Shown here one piece after another: positions 25,219 to 38,346 of a stretch of 64,000 nucleotides of DNA. The notes under the pieces were generated by a model, which saw nothing but the letters and a program-made list of their open reading frames with translations, made no database searches and was not told the origin of the DNA. The stretch comes from Bradysia coprophila (taxonomy: Eukaryota > Arthropoda > Insecta > Diptera > Sciaridae), in the NCBI RefSeq assembly GCF_014529535.1, contig NW_023503972.1, positions 2,914,001-2,978,000 on the forward strand, read 5' to 3'. How positions within the stretch are numbered: the stretch's first letter is position 1; each line of letters begins with the position of its first letter. A program made the translations under genes and the position numbers.

Positions 25219-27607
25219 GACAAGTCACAATAACAACAGCCGTCCGTAATAAGATACTTTTCGACATATTCTTCTGTAAATAATGTCTAAATCCATTTTC
25301 ATGCGAATTACTTGTACTCTTTCCATTCCATGCTAAGCTCACATTTTCAATGAAATTTTTTCAACAGAAATGTGAAGAAAATTGCTTTCGGATTTCATAA
25401 CAATGACAACAGCAATTCACACAAAAACCCATAATTCGTTTTTCGTTCTATTAAAACTCGCAATATCATCTCACCACTTCATGCATTCGTACATTATATA
25501 TTTGGCAAGCGCATTTTTCTCACACAAAAATTTTCATTTTTTTTTTATTTTCATTTTAACTCCAACAGCAAAATCATTCTTTGGTTCGAATTTTCGTTGC
25601 CGTTGTTTTTTGTTCGTTCTTTTCTCTCGCTCGGTGTTTTTTTATGAGTTTGGCATGAATATTCAAAAATTGCTTGTTGGCACGCAAAGTCATAAATTTA
25701 TGTTCTGTTCTTGTATTTAAGAGTCTACACATTTCGCTTCAAATCTGTTTATAGTTCTTACGCTTAGCGCTCTATAGTAATTTATATATGCATGAAACGT
25801 CTCTTGGCGGAAAAACAACTTACATAATGGTGTAGGTAGGTAGAGTATAAGAGAATCAGAGACTTTCTCAAAATGCACATTGTATTACTTATATCGTCGT
25901 CGTGTCGTATACATTATAATTGCATAAAATTCAATACCGAAAAATACAAAATGTACCCACAATGTTTCTTTCAATGCGATGTGCTGTGATAATAATGCCA
26001 TTGCAGCATTTTAAAGCTGTAAGACCGTAAGATGGTTACATAAATCGTATTATGTTTCATTTTAATCTTAACGGTTTGGGTACTGTGGGGTAGATTCATA
26101 TTTGCTTGTTGTTTAAGGAACGAATATAATAGAAGTTACAAAGCAGACTGGGACAACAACACGTTACGTTTTGTAGAATGTCATGTGAATACACAGAAAA
26201 TAAGTCTAAAACCCCATCGTTTATACTAGGTTATCGAAATAGCATTACGTATAATCACATGCTTCCATGCTGTGTGCAATTCTCTGTATCTATGCGTCTG
26301 AGGAAAATAACGTAATTTTGAGATGTTTTCTGCACTCAGGTATATGGCAATACGATAAAGATTTAATGCCACACAGACTGTGGGGGTGTGAGTCGAAGAA
26401 ATATACTGTTTATCTCACAGCAGTTTCTGGTTTCATTCAAAGCGTTTACTTCGCATAAAAACAATCTGATGCAGCTCTCTTGGGTAACATGGAAAAAAAC
26501 CCCACTCCGTGCTGGATATACAACTAGATTTTAAGTTGTTATGACGATATCTAACCAGTTTCCATACACAATATCATTGCGGAGACCGTCATGCCTTATA
26601 TAGTTCTCATCTCCACACCCCCTTTTGCACTATCTGCACCAGCATGTCTATGGGTATTATATCAAAATAGCTCCCCATCCACTACAGCATTCAACATATT
26701 TTTTTAAATGCTATCGTTTCGTACATAACATTTTCACATAACTCACTGCGAAATATACATGAAAAATGTGTATTTTATGTAACAAAGGATATTAAAGGAA
26801 AATCGATGGAACCACATTTTCCGGTTACACTGTTGGACCAGCACGGAGAAATGTTTCCTAACGTTTCTTGGGCGAAAGAACAGTGTACCTTTAGTATGTA
26901 CGTACAACATTCTTATAATAATTGCTTCGTGAATGATAAATGACCGACTGGGTATGTAGTATAAAATTTTTGAAATTCTTTGGGTGTAACAAGAATGTTT
27001 CGGAAAATTTAATTCGTTTTTAATATTTCATTTCAGCTATGTTGACTAGCCGGAATATTTTCCGACATAGCTGCTGTGTGTGGCGGGATCCATGAAAGTT
27101 GTATGCGAAAGATATTTTGTTACGGTTGTAAAAAAAAATGCTGAAGGACGTGCCTAAGAAATTTTTCTCCGAAATAATTTATGTTTTACACATTGACATT
27201 GCAGGCGGATACGTCAATTGTATAATTCGTGCAGAGGCAAGACAATTTTTCTTTTCAGTACTTCATTCTTTGCACTATATTTCTGGTGAAATAACTTCAC
27301 TCTGGTAAAATTATCCATGAAATGTCATAGCAGTGGAGTTAGTTCACAAAAAATTGAGCTCTGAAATCTATTACAATTTAGTACTTTTCTTTGTAAAAAC
27401 CTGCTGTCACTGAATTATTTTTTCATGAACAAACTTCACTGATGTGACATTTCATGGGAATGAATCAATGTGAAGTTGTTACACGCAAAAATAGTCCAGT
27501 GAGATTGAAGTACTATAAAAAATGTGGCGCCTCTACAGGCCAACCGACTAGGCGACTAGTAATTCCTAGACTTCTATTACATTTCTTGTACATTTCGTCA
27601 TAATATT
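25219..27607. other. non-coding AT-rich stretch
   Basis: A 112-codon frame at 25382-25720 is Phe/Ser/His-rich low complexity and is not called. No RNA genes or clear repeats were seen, apart from CAGCCGTCCGTAA near 25229, a fragment of the dispersed repeat described at 27862. Confidence 0.35.
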
Positions 27608-27798
27608 CACTATCAAATTTTTTTCGAAAAACTCAGCTGTTGCAGGTAACTTTGTCTCCAGGTAATCTACAATAGCTTCCACAGCTGTAGCGCCCCATAC
27701 AAAAAATATAGCTGCGTCAGATGTAGATGTAGAATGTAGATTACCTGGAGACGAAGTTACCTGCGACAGGTGAGTTTTTCGAAACTTTTTTGTCAGTG
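27608..27798. mobile_element. MITE-like element, CACTGACAAAAAAGT family, copy 1
   Basis: Inverted arms of about 55 bp share TTCGAAAAACTCA..TGT.GCAGG and GTCTCCAGGTAATCTACA. The outer ends are CACTATC on the left and GTCAGTG on the right. Other copies are at 30313-30495 and 39335-39464. It has the size and form of a non-autonomous DNA transposon. Confidence 0.85.
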
Positions 27799-27861
27799 TT
27801 ATACATTGTGAACCAACGGATGTATATGTAATTACCAGAGTCGTATAAGTTTTTTAATATG

Positions 27862-28000
27862 TCAAATCTTTTACTTCATTTGTTTTGATTCAAAACTTTT
27901 GAACATGGTTTTTGCTATATAAGGCCTTATTAGTCAGACCTTGTAATTAATTATTGATGTCGTTGTCGATAACAGATGACAGCCGTCCGTAACAGGTTAA
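27862..28000 (+). mobile_element. dispersed ~130-bp repeat (TTTTACTTC...GATAACAGATGACAG), copy
   Basis: Begins CAAATCTTTTACTTCATTTG, continues TTTTTGCTATATAAGGCCTTA and TTAGTCAG, and ends TTGTCGATAACAGATGACAG..CCGTCCGTAACAGG. Four further recognisable copies occur in this window. It encodes no protein and no terminal repeats are obvious, so it may be a SINE-like or MITE-derived unit. Confidence 0.75.
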
Positions 28001-30312
28001 TGTATACTTTATAGTGATCAAAAACTGTGTTTTTCTCCCCGCCTTTCTGTTGATTTACCGTCAAAGCTCTACTTTTCATCTCTTTATGTCATGTAAAATA
28101 CTAGTCAAAAATTCTATCCCCCATTGTAGACGTAATATGTAGTGACAACTAATACTGCAGACGTATTGAGAGTCATTTGATATTATTAAAAATCTAATGA
28201 TTGTTTTTATAATGTTTGTGGTAATCAGAATAGGAGCACCGCAGGCATCATTTTACATAATCTACATTGTAATTGCGAATGTCTATTAAAATACGTATTA
28301 CGCATTCATCATGATTGAATGAATAAAGTCTGAATTTTAATATGGCTTATGCAATTCCGGGACGGAATTGAACTGTTTCTTGCCTGTTTTTAATAACGTT
28401 ACGAAGAAGATTATTGCACGTAGTTTTAAAGTGCAAAAAAAAACTTTATTGCACTAGTGTGATAATTTTTTTTTCACACTCTAAAATGCTGAGAGTAGAA
28501 ACCCTAATGTATTTAGACTGAACTTACGCTCAATAACACATTAACTAATTTTTCTTCAGCCAGGAATCGTTACCATGTTTATTAACGATAGAACTCATTT
28601 TATCTACACTATGTGGGACGTTCATTGAAATACACAACAAAACCTCTCTCACATAGGCGACATAGGCGAAATCCTGAGAGATTTTAGTGCAATTCAAATA
28701 CAATTTCATTTGTATCATGATTCGCTTAACATATCCGTGTATAAAGTAAATACTAGTCTCCTTACAATGGGAATATTTTTGCCACTGCCTGTTGAGACAT
28801 GGCAGATGTTAACTGACTTTGTTGTTGTTAATATTTGCATTGCACCAAAGTCTCTCAGGATTGCAACAGTGGCCAGGCAATATGGTGTTTGTTTGATAAT
28901 ATATGTGTCCATGTTTTGGCATAGAGAAAGTTCATTCCGCCTCGAAATTGCATAAAACGTTGTTTGCAAGACGAATCGTATGCTGGTATATTATCGCACA
29001 CAATGTCTTGTCAACCTCGGATAATATACCTGAAGACGATTCTTGTTGTATAAATAACTATTTTGCGGTTACATTGACTCAAGTTTCTTAATAAAGAACA
29101 AAATATTCGACACAAAATTGCCTTGTTGATGATATTATATTTACATCTCACGTGGATTGACAAATAGTTTTTTTCTTTTCTCGGAAAGTTGAAGATATGT
29201 ATCGCGTCAGATGGCATAAAACTCCCACACAATCTTAGACGATAGTTCTTTTCTGGATGGGACACGTGCTGCATATTTGTTTAACTTTAAATAAATGGTA
29301 AGAGTATCGTCATAAAGCTATTAAATCTGTTCATTCCTTTCTTTAAAGTATCGTTAACTGATGCACACCAAATCTTTTACTTCTTTAGTTAAACGAAACG
29401 TAGCTAGTTAATTCAGTCTAAAATTAATTTTTATGAGCAATAAATTTCTCTCGTAAAATTATATCTAAAATCTGAATGACTAGAAGCTGTACTCTAGACC
29501 AACAGAGAATGTGAAGTATCTAGTCGTTACTTATACAAGAAGTAACGATGCGGCATTCAAAGTAAATAAAAATGATGAAAGAGTCGCCATTTCTTAAAAA
29601 GCCAGTCCGGTATTTCTTCCACTGGACGATCAGCGTAATTTTATAAAATGTCCTCTTACAAGAGATTCTTGAAAAAAAAGTACATCAAACGAGATTCGAT
29701 GAATATAAAATCTGACTTTTTTTTATGGTTTTTGTGGTTTCGTTACATTTAATATCTTGAAAATGCTTATCATCTTACGTTCAATTCGACCGTGGAAATT
29801 ATAAAAATCAAGTGGATACATATAAGATCAATACAAAAATCGTAAACGGGTAATTCAAGTTTTATTTATGGAATTTTGATATATTCACGACATATAACAA
29901 CGATAAAAAGAATATATAATTTCGTAACATAGATGGATCGATCCCGTACGTACCTAATGATCAAGATGGTATACATATGCGTAGATGGTATGTGTACAAA
30001 CTAAGAGTTTAAATATAAATGCGGCTAAAGACTGCTGTTCTACGTTATATGGGTATCTGCAGACTGAAGGCAATACAATGAATTAGATGACAAATAAGCA
30101 ATCAGGTAAGGAACTGACGTTTGGTGTTGAGTGTGCTCGGTACTGTGCACTTTGTGACCTGGCGAATGAAAATTAAAAGAATTAAGTGATACGGATGTAA
30201 TCGTGACTAATGAAAAGTTTCTGCGGTGATCCAGTCAAACTGCGCCACCCACTGTTACAGTAACTTTCATTGAACGTCCTTCAGCTCAAATTATATACCA
30301 CGATATGGAGTG
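28001..30312. other. non-coding AT-rich stretch
   Basis: Overlapping frames on both strands at 28710-28970 (81 and 84 codons) have no recognised motif. A fragment ACCAAATCTTTTACTTCTTT at about 29367 belongs to the dispersed repeat family. No gene called. Confidence 0.35.
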
Positions 30313-30495
30313 CACTGACAAAAAAGAGTTGAAAATTTTACATGTTGTAGGTATCTCTGTCTCCAGGTAATCTATGTATCTGCTACAGCTGTGTATTTTG
30401 AATGGAGAGCTACAGCTGTGGCATGTATTATTGTAGGTTACCTGGAGACAAAGTTACCTGCGACAGGTAAGATTTTCGACTCTTTTTTGTCGGTG
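30313..30495. mobile_element. MITE-like element, CACTGACAAAAAAGT family, copy 2
   Basis: The ends are CACTGACAAAAAAGAGT and its inverse ACTCTTTTTTGTCGGTG. The inner arms share GTCTCCAGGTAATCTA with copies at 27608 and 39335. The middle contains two CTACAGCTGTG motifs. It is the most complete set of termini in the family. Confidence 0.88.
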
Positions 30496-30609
30496 CGTAG
30501 TGTGGTGCTTTCTGAATGATTGGCAAAGTTTTCGCTAGAAGTCTTAACTTTTCGGTTACTGCCATGCATTTAAAAGGCATGGATTGGATATATAACTTTG
30601 ATTTTCGCT

Positions 30610-30774
30610 GATACAGTCAGAGGCCGTAAGATTTCGACATGAAAGTGCTTCAGCTGTTTTTCAGCTACACATATATACAGTTGAAGCTGCTACACGCACG
30701 CGCATGGTAGTGGTAGAACTGTGAAAAATAGCTGAAGCAAATTCATGCCGAAATTTTATTGCCTTTAACTGTAT
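30610..30774. repeat. foldback with GCTTCAGCTGTTTTTCAGC arms
   Basis: The arms start ATACAGTCAGAGGC on the left and, inverted, GCCTTTAACTGTAT on the right. Both include a GCTTCAGCT.TTTTTC motif. The inner motif recurs near 48720, inside rhomboid-4 intron 2, so the family is dispersed. Confidence 0.75.
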
Positions 30775-30775
30775 C

Positions 30776-30887
30776 GTTTTCCAAAAATCCTTTTTGAAAA
30801 GTGTAGGACGACAATAACCACCAAAAATGTGCCATGTATGATGGCTGGTGTTGTTTTACATTTTTCAAAAAGGTTTTTTGGAAAAAG
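30776..30887. repeat. foldback with TTTTCCAAAAA..CTTTTTGAAAA arms
   Basis: Inverted arms of about 35 bp (TTTTCCAAAAATCCTTTTTG and its inverse) flank a loop of about 40 bases. It abuts the foldback at 30610-30774, making a tandem pair of unrelated hairpins. Confidence 0.75.
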
Positions 30888-32409
30888 ACATCAGCAAAAA
30901 AATAGTCAAAAGTCCAGTTAATTTAATGACCGCCCTAATGTAGGCTTTTCAACTTTCATCTTAACGTGTCTCAGCATGAAGCTGTGTGTTTGTCAGTATA
31001 CAATCAACAAACCATCCACTGGTTTTCCAATGTGTCTCAGCATCAGGCTGTGTATTTATTAAAAAGCTTAACTTGTTACAGACGGCAAGCACAGGACCAG
31101 CATTATTATCGGGTGTCTATTACTTCCATCGATCAAAGTATTTTTAAGTGTTTGCCAAGAAAAAATACGGTCTCAAAGAACGTGACAGCCAGGAACTGTC
31201 CATTTAAGACGGTATTTCTTCTAAATTTTAAAGACTTTAGACTTCGGTTCAGTCAATCATGCGGCAACTCAATCACTTTGAACTAAGTGTGGCGTAGCAT
31301 GCTTTCAGGAAATCACTAGTGAGACAGGCAATTCTGAGCTGTTTCTGTAATTTTCAATAGTTCAAAAATGGACGCGAATTTTCAGCCGAGAAGGGGAGTA
31401 ATAAAAACAAAAGTCTGGTCAACTTTTGTAGACAGTCTCCGACTGGCATACGCACCGTTAGTGGAAACTGTTTATCCTTGGAGAACATTCCTCTCGAATA
31501 CAATAAGAGTGTGTGGCCTTTAAATGAATAACACACACGACAAACCCTAACAGCTTGTTCAAACAATTTCGATATTTGCCTCAACTTCAATGTTTATTTA
31601 TATAATTTTCTCAGATTATTTCTCAACTTAACGTCCAAATGGCGAGGCCAAATAATAATAATGGATTTTTGCGCTATGTTTACGATTTGTTAAAAGTTAT
31701 ATAGCATGCTCTCCTCTGCTCACATTGACATGTAGTATATAATATCTGCTATGTCTTTCCAGATACAATAGTCGTGTTTACACCGAATCAATAATTTACC
31801 AAGATATTTTGTTAAGAACTGTGCCACGTTTCTGTATTTTTCTCCAGCATTGTAGACTATTATGTACTCTGTGTAATGTAAAAAGCCTGTATCGTATAGA
31901 TTTTATGTTAGGTGTAGTCCGACATCCGCATATAAGGCAAAACAACTAATTAATATCCTCCTGCCTATGTTCTCTTCAATCATGTTGCACGTGTAAAGAA
32001 ACAAAATGAAATTAAAAATTTACTTGATATTTCTGTTATACGGATGCCGTTCTATTCTACAAGGTTAACTGAATAAAAGTAGACAATTAAAATATAAACG
32101 ACGATGGAAGTAGATGGCTTCTACCCTCGCTTGTACTGTTAAATTATGCAAGATGACATTAGATGTACGATGTCGTCGTCATCATAGTTTATAGATCTAA
32201 GAGACTGCCCAAAAATGCCTTTCTCACTTTTTAAAAATGTTTAGGAGCCGAAATCTCAAACCAGCCAATTTTAAAATTTTTAGTATTTCGATACAGGCAA
32301 GGGCAAGCAAATTTGATCCGAATTTTGCTTCAGCATTATGAACACTTTCACGAGTGTTTGAGATACTCACAACGAACTGGCAAAGTTTGGGATCTTTGAA
32401 TCTAGTAAC
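30888..32409. other. non-coding stretch with a short tandem duplication
   Basis: GTGTCTCAGCAT.A.GCTGTGT occurs at about 30966 and 31030, a partial tandem duplication of about 64 bp. No convincing gene. Confidence 0.35.
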
Positions 32410-32422
32410 TTAATGCGTCGCC

Positions 32423-32945
32423 ATGTACATTGTACAACGATCGCGTCTGTTACTTCTTTTGTTTTTCCGGTCAAGGCACGGGAAAATATATGACGTGGTA
32501 GACAGCCCAGTTTTCGGTATGCCCAGAGACCGGATGACGCCAGTGACTGACTTCACGAAGCGATTCGACGCTACCTTCTTAGCAGACTGGCTTAACGGCT
32601 GGCCTACTGGCCTATCAAGGAGAAGTAAAGTCAGATTCACTGACGATTCAAAAACTCCAAACGGAACAGGAGCTGGAGTGTATGCTCCCGAAACGGGACT
32701 AGGCAATTCCTTACACCTGGGAGAGATCGGCACATGAATAAGTTGAGGCTTTCGGACACTCCGAGATGTTCCTGCGATCTAGAAGAAGAAACTGGTGCAG
32801 ACTTGATATATGATTGCCCTAAATTTCTTCAACTACACAGGATGCTCGGAGACTACGAGGTGGTTCCTTCGGAAATTGCTGCAATAGGACCTGACAAATC
32901 TTATATCTCCTATCGGCAACAGGAAGGCTGCCATGATTAACATGA
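32423..32945 (+). pseudogene. LINE ORF2 relic (RNase H start plus C-terminal zinc-knuckle region)
   Basis: The frame 32423-32737 carries DRMTPVTDFTKRF, then VRFTDDSKTPNGTGAGVYAP, the start of the RNase H domain of I/R1-type non-LTR retrotransposons (family motif TDGSK; one Gly is replaced by Asp here). The next frame, 32734-32940, carries C-x-C-DLEEETGADLIYDCPKF, the Cys/His-type C-terminal region of the same ORF2. In an intact element most of the RNase H domain lies between these parts. Here they abut with a frame change, so an internal deletion has removed the rest of RNase H. Inactive relic; no poly(A) tail or target duplication seen. Confidence 0.8.
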
Positions 32946-34037
32946 GATGACCGGGAATGGAAACAAAGAATCAACAGATCTGTGTTTTGAGATTGAAACC
33001 AAATCTACTACTTCAGTAGTAACATGTTCCTTGCTATGCTAGCTGCTAGCTGTATGTTAGTGAAGGAAATCTTATTCCAAATTTCATTCCACTAGTCTAT
33101 TTTCCCTCAACACACACATACCTAAACACATTTCTATGATGATTACAATCTAATATGGAATGAAGCAATGCATACCGTTTCTATAGTGATTCCTTTAAAT
33201 GTAACATATTTTTACGAAAACATCATTAGATTACGTCATTTGTGTGAATAGTTTTTTTTTCTCGTTTTTCTACAAGTCTAGCAGATGCATCTGAGCAAAG
33301 TTCCCTACCCAATAAAATGCACACAATTTTCTCCAATCATTTGTGTGTTTGTGCCGTTCGATGGAGAATAAACACATTGATATTATACGATACTTTTACA
33401 CGAAGAAGAAAAAAAAGAAAACGTTTTTACACAAATATATTTTTACACTATGACTGTGTAAATAGCGCGCGGCGGCCATCATAGAGTGCAATTTAATAGT
33501 CGGTCGTCGAACTTGTGTTTAATGTGCCAATTCATATTTTGCTGTGTATTTATGTGCACGGTATATATAAAAATTTTACGACTGCACAATCTTATATATA
33601 TGCACTGACAAATACCATATGGAGATGCGAACATGACTTGTTTGATATTTTGTATATTGAAAATTTTGATTGTAAAATTTTAAAGTGTAATTCTCGGTGC
33701 AATTTATAATTTACGAGAAACATAAAGGGAATAAAACTGGATGGAGGTCGTTTGTGTAGTTTGATTTTCAGTTAACGGTTGCACAGAACGTCATGATTTT
33801 TAGTTGATAACTCTGTTCTGTAGTATCTGACACTCCAAACAACTGACTAATTAAGTAAATTTTTGAAGTAATCGTAGTCTATGTAGTGACTAAATAAACT
33901 GACAAAATACATAACTTAGACATTCAAATTAGGCGGTACGATGTTGTATTAACCACAGACAGCAAGTAAGTAAGCCAGTTTTACTATCTCGGATATATTA
34001 TTTCAACTAATATGACTATTTTCAATTTATTGCTTAC
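32946..34037. other. non-coding, with a local CG-rich island
   Basis: At 33463-33510 an AT-rich background gives way to GCGCGCGGCGGCCATC and GTCGGTCGTCGAAC. It may be a promoter or first exon of an unseen gene, but no splice-supported open frame follows. Confidence 0.3.
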
Positions 34038-34165
34038 AAATCTTTTACTTCGAATTTTCTGAACATTCGGATAATTTGGCTAAATAAGACCGCATTAGTC
34101 AGTGCTTGTGGTTTATTTCTGAAGTCATTGTCGATAACAGAAGATAGCAGTCTGAACTGGTCATA
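34038..34165 (+). mobile_element. dispersed ~130-bp repeat, copy
   Basis: CAAATCTTTTACTTCG, GGCTAAATAAGACCGCATTA, GTCAGTGCTTGTGG and TCATTGTCGATAACAGAAGA follow the order of the copy at 27862 with about 25 percent divergence by eye. Confidence 0.65.
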
Positions 34166-34790
34166 TTTACTAAGATTTTGTGTGTGTGTGGAGCCAGTGT
34201 GCTCCTGGTTGAAATAATTATTAGTTCAAATACCATCACAATATAGCAAAATATTTAGTGAACGAAATATAATGGTGTAAGCGACTGGAAAATTTGATCG
34301 GAGCTTGATATGTTGAAATAGTCACTAAATTTAATGGCTAAAATCAACTGATCAAAATCTTCATATTTTGTTAGACAATAACAAACAACATTTCATAGTA
34401 ACATTCACTCAATGACGTGTTTAAGTTCAGTTAGTTTTCTGTCTGTAGCCAACAACATTTAATAGTTATTTGCTAACCTAGCGAAAAAGAAAGTTGGAAA
34501 TTTCAGTTCGAGGTGGTTGTTTGTGGCTAGATCGTACGGAAGACCATAATTCAACCGAAAAAAAATGAAATTTTCAACTTGGCTCTTGAGGTTAACACAA
34601 CGTTTTTCACAACAAAGACTACAGAAGTTTCATCTCGCGTGCGCTGTGAAAAGAGTAATAGATCACTTCGCAAAGTGACTTTTTTATTAGAAGAATCTAA
34701 CTTGACAAAAACACAAAGCCGAGTGAGATTCTCTTGTAAGTGTCTTAGAAGTTGACAGTTCCACTAAGGTCCGCTATTTTATGCTTTGCC

Positions 34791-34898
34791 CATAGCACTC
34801 CTCCTAGCGTTAACATTCGTAACGAGGGAAATGCAGCGCCGGTTTTAATTCATCAGAATCCAATTATTTTCTTTGTTCATGCTAGGAGCAGTGCTATG
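34791..34898. repeat. short element with CATAGCACTGCTCCTAGC ends
   Basis: The left end CATAGCACTCCTCCTAGCGT and the right end GCTAGGAGCAGTGCTATG are inverted copies. Solo ends occur at 23082-23100 and 39517-39540, indicating a small dispersed family. Confidence 0.65.
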
Positions 34899-37800
34899 CT
34901 CTACCACAGTATCAAAGAAGTTCACTCTAAAATCCTGATGTAAACAAGTAGCCATCTACTACAGACAATTGAATTTACAATACGACTAAAGAAGTACAAG
35001 ATTTGGTACCTAACACTTTCAACTATAGAAGTCTCAGATTTTGTCTATGGGTGGTAAGTTTGCCAGTTATAAACGGTTAATAAATTGTTCGAGGTGGTAA
35101 TGATTGAAAATGGATACTCTAGGAAACACATAGATTCGATTATTCAATCAATTTGTTTGATTATTATGTACTGGAATGAATCAATATCCCATACATTGTG
35201 TAGCTGACAAAGGAACTTAGACTAACTATTACTTTGTAAGTTATGGCATCGTCATTTAGGACAAACATAATGAAATTCCTACATCTCGAATACATCAAAT
35301 ACCCCTTTCGTGTACTAAATCTCTTCTAAAGTGCTCAACATCAAACCACTTTTCATCTTCACATGCACATAAAAACCTATTAAATTTAACCTTTCGTCCG
35401 TTTTATTTTTTTCTCGTCTTTCTTAATGACTCTTTTATATACAACGTACATCCACAGCGTTCTATAACTATCTCCGTTGTATATCGCAGTACCGATGAAC
35501 GTTCTACTACTCATTTGAATTTTAAAATATTCGCTTGACTTTCCTCATCTCTATGTAAAATAACTTGGTCTCTGCTCGATGACCGGGTCATATCTATTTT
35601 TTGTGTTGCCATTTTTTTTTCATATTCAATTTTTAAATTATACTGGCCCTGCCCGATGCTCGTCATCCCAAAAAGGAACTAGTGTTTTTTATTGGCAATA
35701 CTTTGGATCCGAAAGCGTTGCATAAATTACGTTTTATGTTCGTTTTGGATGTGATATTTTGGTCGTTTAGCATTCAGAAAAATAATAATGGAGAACATGA
35801 GAGCTGACATTTGGTGAGTGGATAGACGATTACGAATTTGGAATATTCGATATTATGGGAACTATATTGATTCGAGTTTAGTTTGAAGGCCGGACAAGCG
35901 TTATTTTTGCTTTATATTGCGATTGAGATTTTATGGAAAAGAACACATCCATCCACTTCTTATATGTCAATCAAACATATTATCGGATTGCAATGAGACT
36001 CAAGAGTGATATTCGAATACGAGCTAGTACAAAGTGGGATGTCTTTTCCCTTAGATGTAAAGAAACATTCAGTTATTCAGATTATGCTGGATCGTGGTTT
36101 GAAAATAACGAATTCCATTTCACTAACTTTACGATTTTTTGCACTTACAATGAATAGGATGAAACATCTTTCAAACTCAAGAATGGGCTCTGAAAAAGCA
36201 TTAGTTTTACTCTAAATAGAGTACTTAAACTGGACAGTGGATCATACAAACGTAAGACATTGTAAAAACATTTTTTGTAAAATAGGATACTTTCTGCAGC
36301 TGTCACTATGATCACTCATGCTACGTTGATAACACTAACGAAACAGCTGTGATGACTGAAATTCTGACCAAAGTATATAAACACTGATAGCAATGCAAAC
36401 CTCCAGCGGGTCACAACAAATATGGAACCCAAGTTTCGGATCAGTTTGAGCGCAGTGTCGCTTCGTATTGCCTTTGGTGTAGCTCTAACGATTTCTATAG
36501 AATTGATGAAATGTGGTTTATGATTAGTATAGCATAAATGTTGGGAAAGTATTCCAACACTCCAAAAATTTAATTGAAATCGTACGTGCTACAATGAAGT
36601 TAGCTTTGCGCAGGAATTCAACCGAAATTTGGGTTCCGTGTGCTTTTGTGGGTTTGCATTACCATCAGTGATTTATGTACCTTGATTCTGACTGTCTTGT
36701 GGGCTAAAATCCGTAAACGCAAAATTAGACGACATTTTGGTACATAATTTGCGTTTTGAGACATTCAAGGCATTCAAGTCTTTCAGCAATATTAATGGTA
36801 TCCTATCCGGTGAGGCGACAGCAACGCCATCTGTTAACATTTCTCTGAAATGACTCCATTTAGATATGTGCGCCGGTAAAATTTGGTTCATCGGCTCGGT
36901 GTGAATACTCTAAAAAAGGTTTTCAGTCAATTTTAGTGATTGGCAAAAGCAGTTCTGTAGAGTTTTACGGAGAATTACTTGTAGAAGAGTTTTGTTCTGT
37001 CTCCTCAGTAGAGGAATAGATAGCTTTTTTACTTTCTTCTCAATAGGTATTCAAAAAAAAAGTCTTCCTATTGTCGCCGTTGCTTCATTAAACATTTTTT
37101 TTTAAATTTTTAAATGTAGCAAAACAAACCACCTAAATTGGCACCATCATTGCAAAGTTGGCCTGAGTCTGGGAGCTGCAATTACTTGGCGAAAAATAAA
37201 ATAAAAAAAATCTTCTCATCACTTAAGGGGCATTAATGTTAACTGAGTAAGAGGCCGTTCAATCATCATCAAATAAAAATATAAAAACGACAACACACGC
37301 AACTTAAAATGAAACTAATCAAACGAGCAAACTCCTTATCGTTGAAAAGAAATTGCGTTTTTGCTTCTTTTCTTCTGTGTTCTCGTTATTTTGTTGCAGT
37401 TTCAATTATATCAGAGAACGATATTGAATATGATGAATGGTGTTCAATTCAATTTAATTTGATGATTTATGGGGCAATTTTGTTTTCCGTTGAACACATA
37501 CCCACATGGAACGAAAATCGAAAACAATATCGTGTACTTTATGTGAACAAATAAATGTGAGATTTGGTGGAATTCCGTTTCATAAATAAAATTGCTTTTA
37601 ACATTGTACTAGAGGCCACCCATTCCTTTAACACACACACAAAAATTAAGTGAAACGAACAGAAGGCAAACATCCACATTTCTATTTGCGGCGACTGAAA
37701 CAAAAATATTTGAAAATTGTGAATGGTTGTACACATGTTACTACTGCACGATGAATTGCAATAGTGTAACTATAGTACAGTACTATTAGTACTAAACTGG

Positions 37801-38346
37801 GAATAACGTCTTGTAGAGGTGAATATTCGCGTGTTCGTTCCCATATCATTGTGACTCTTTCAGTGGAAATCTCATTTGCTTAAGAGAACCAAAATATGCA
37901 GCTCGTCTACAGGGCTGTAGAGGTGACCAAATTTTTCCAATTAAAAATAACATCAAATAGACGTGTGCCTTAAAAGAGATATACACTAGGACTGTCCTCG
38001 TTAGGGTTTTTCTAGTGTTCAAAGGCGAAAGTCGTGAAATCGCTACTAATTTCAATCCAATTTCTTTGTCACTATAGATCGAGAGCATGTGTGACGTGTG
38101 ACACACAATATATCTCTACGTCATATTATCACACCACCCTATAAGAAAATAGCACATCGTGCACCATGTTGCTCAAAGTCAATTTTGTACAACTATTCTA
38201 ATGGCCAAAATGTAAGCATTTAGTAAAAAAATGGCATGTTTGCGACGTCACACAATGTGTGACACATACGAGTGTTAATGCTGTGAGCAGAGCTACACTA
38301 AATCTGCTATTTTTTTGAATCTCAGTTATGTCAACATATTGTTTAA
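34899..38346. other. non-coding AT-rich stretch
   Basis: Frames of up to 86 codons, none with a recognised motif. The segment near 36228-36290 resembles 17478-17565. No RNA gene seen. Confidence 0.35.

Noticed and set aside
25382..25720. 112-codon plus-strand frame as a membrane protein
   Set aside because: Phe/Ser-rich low complexity arising from T-rich DNA, with no topology or family signature.
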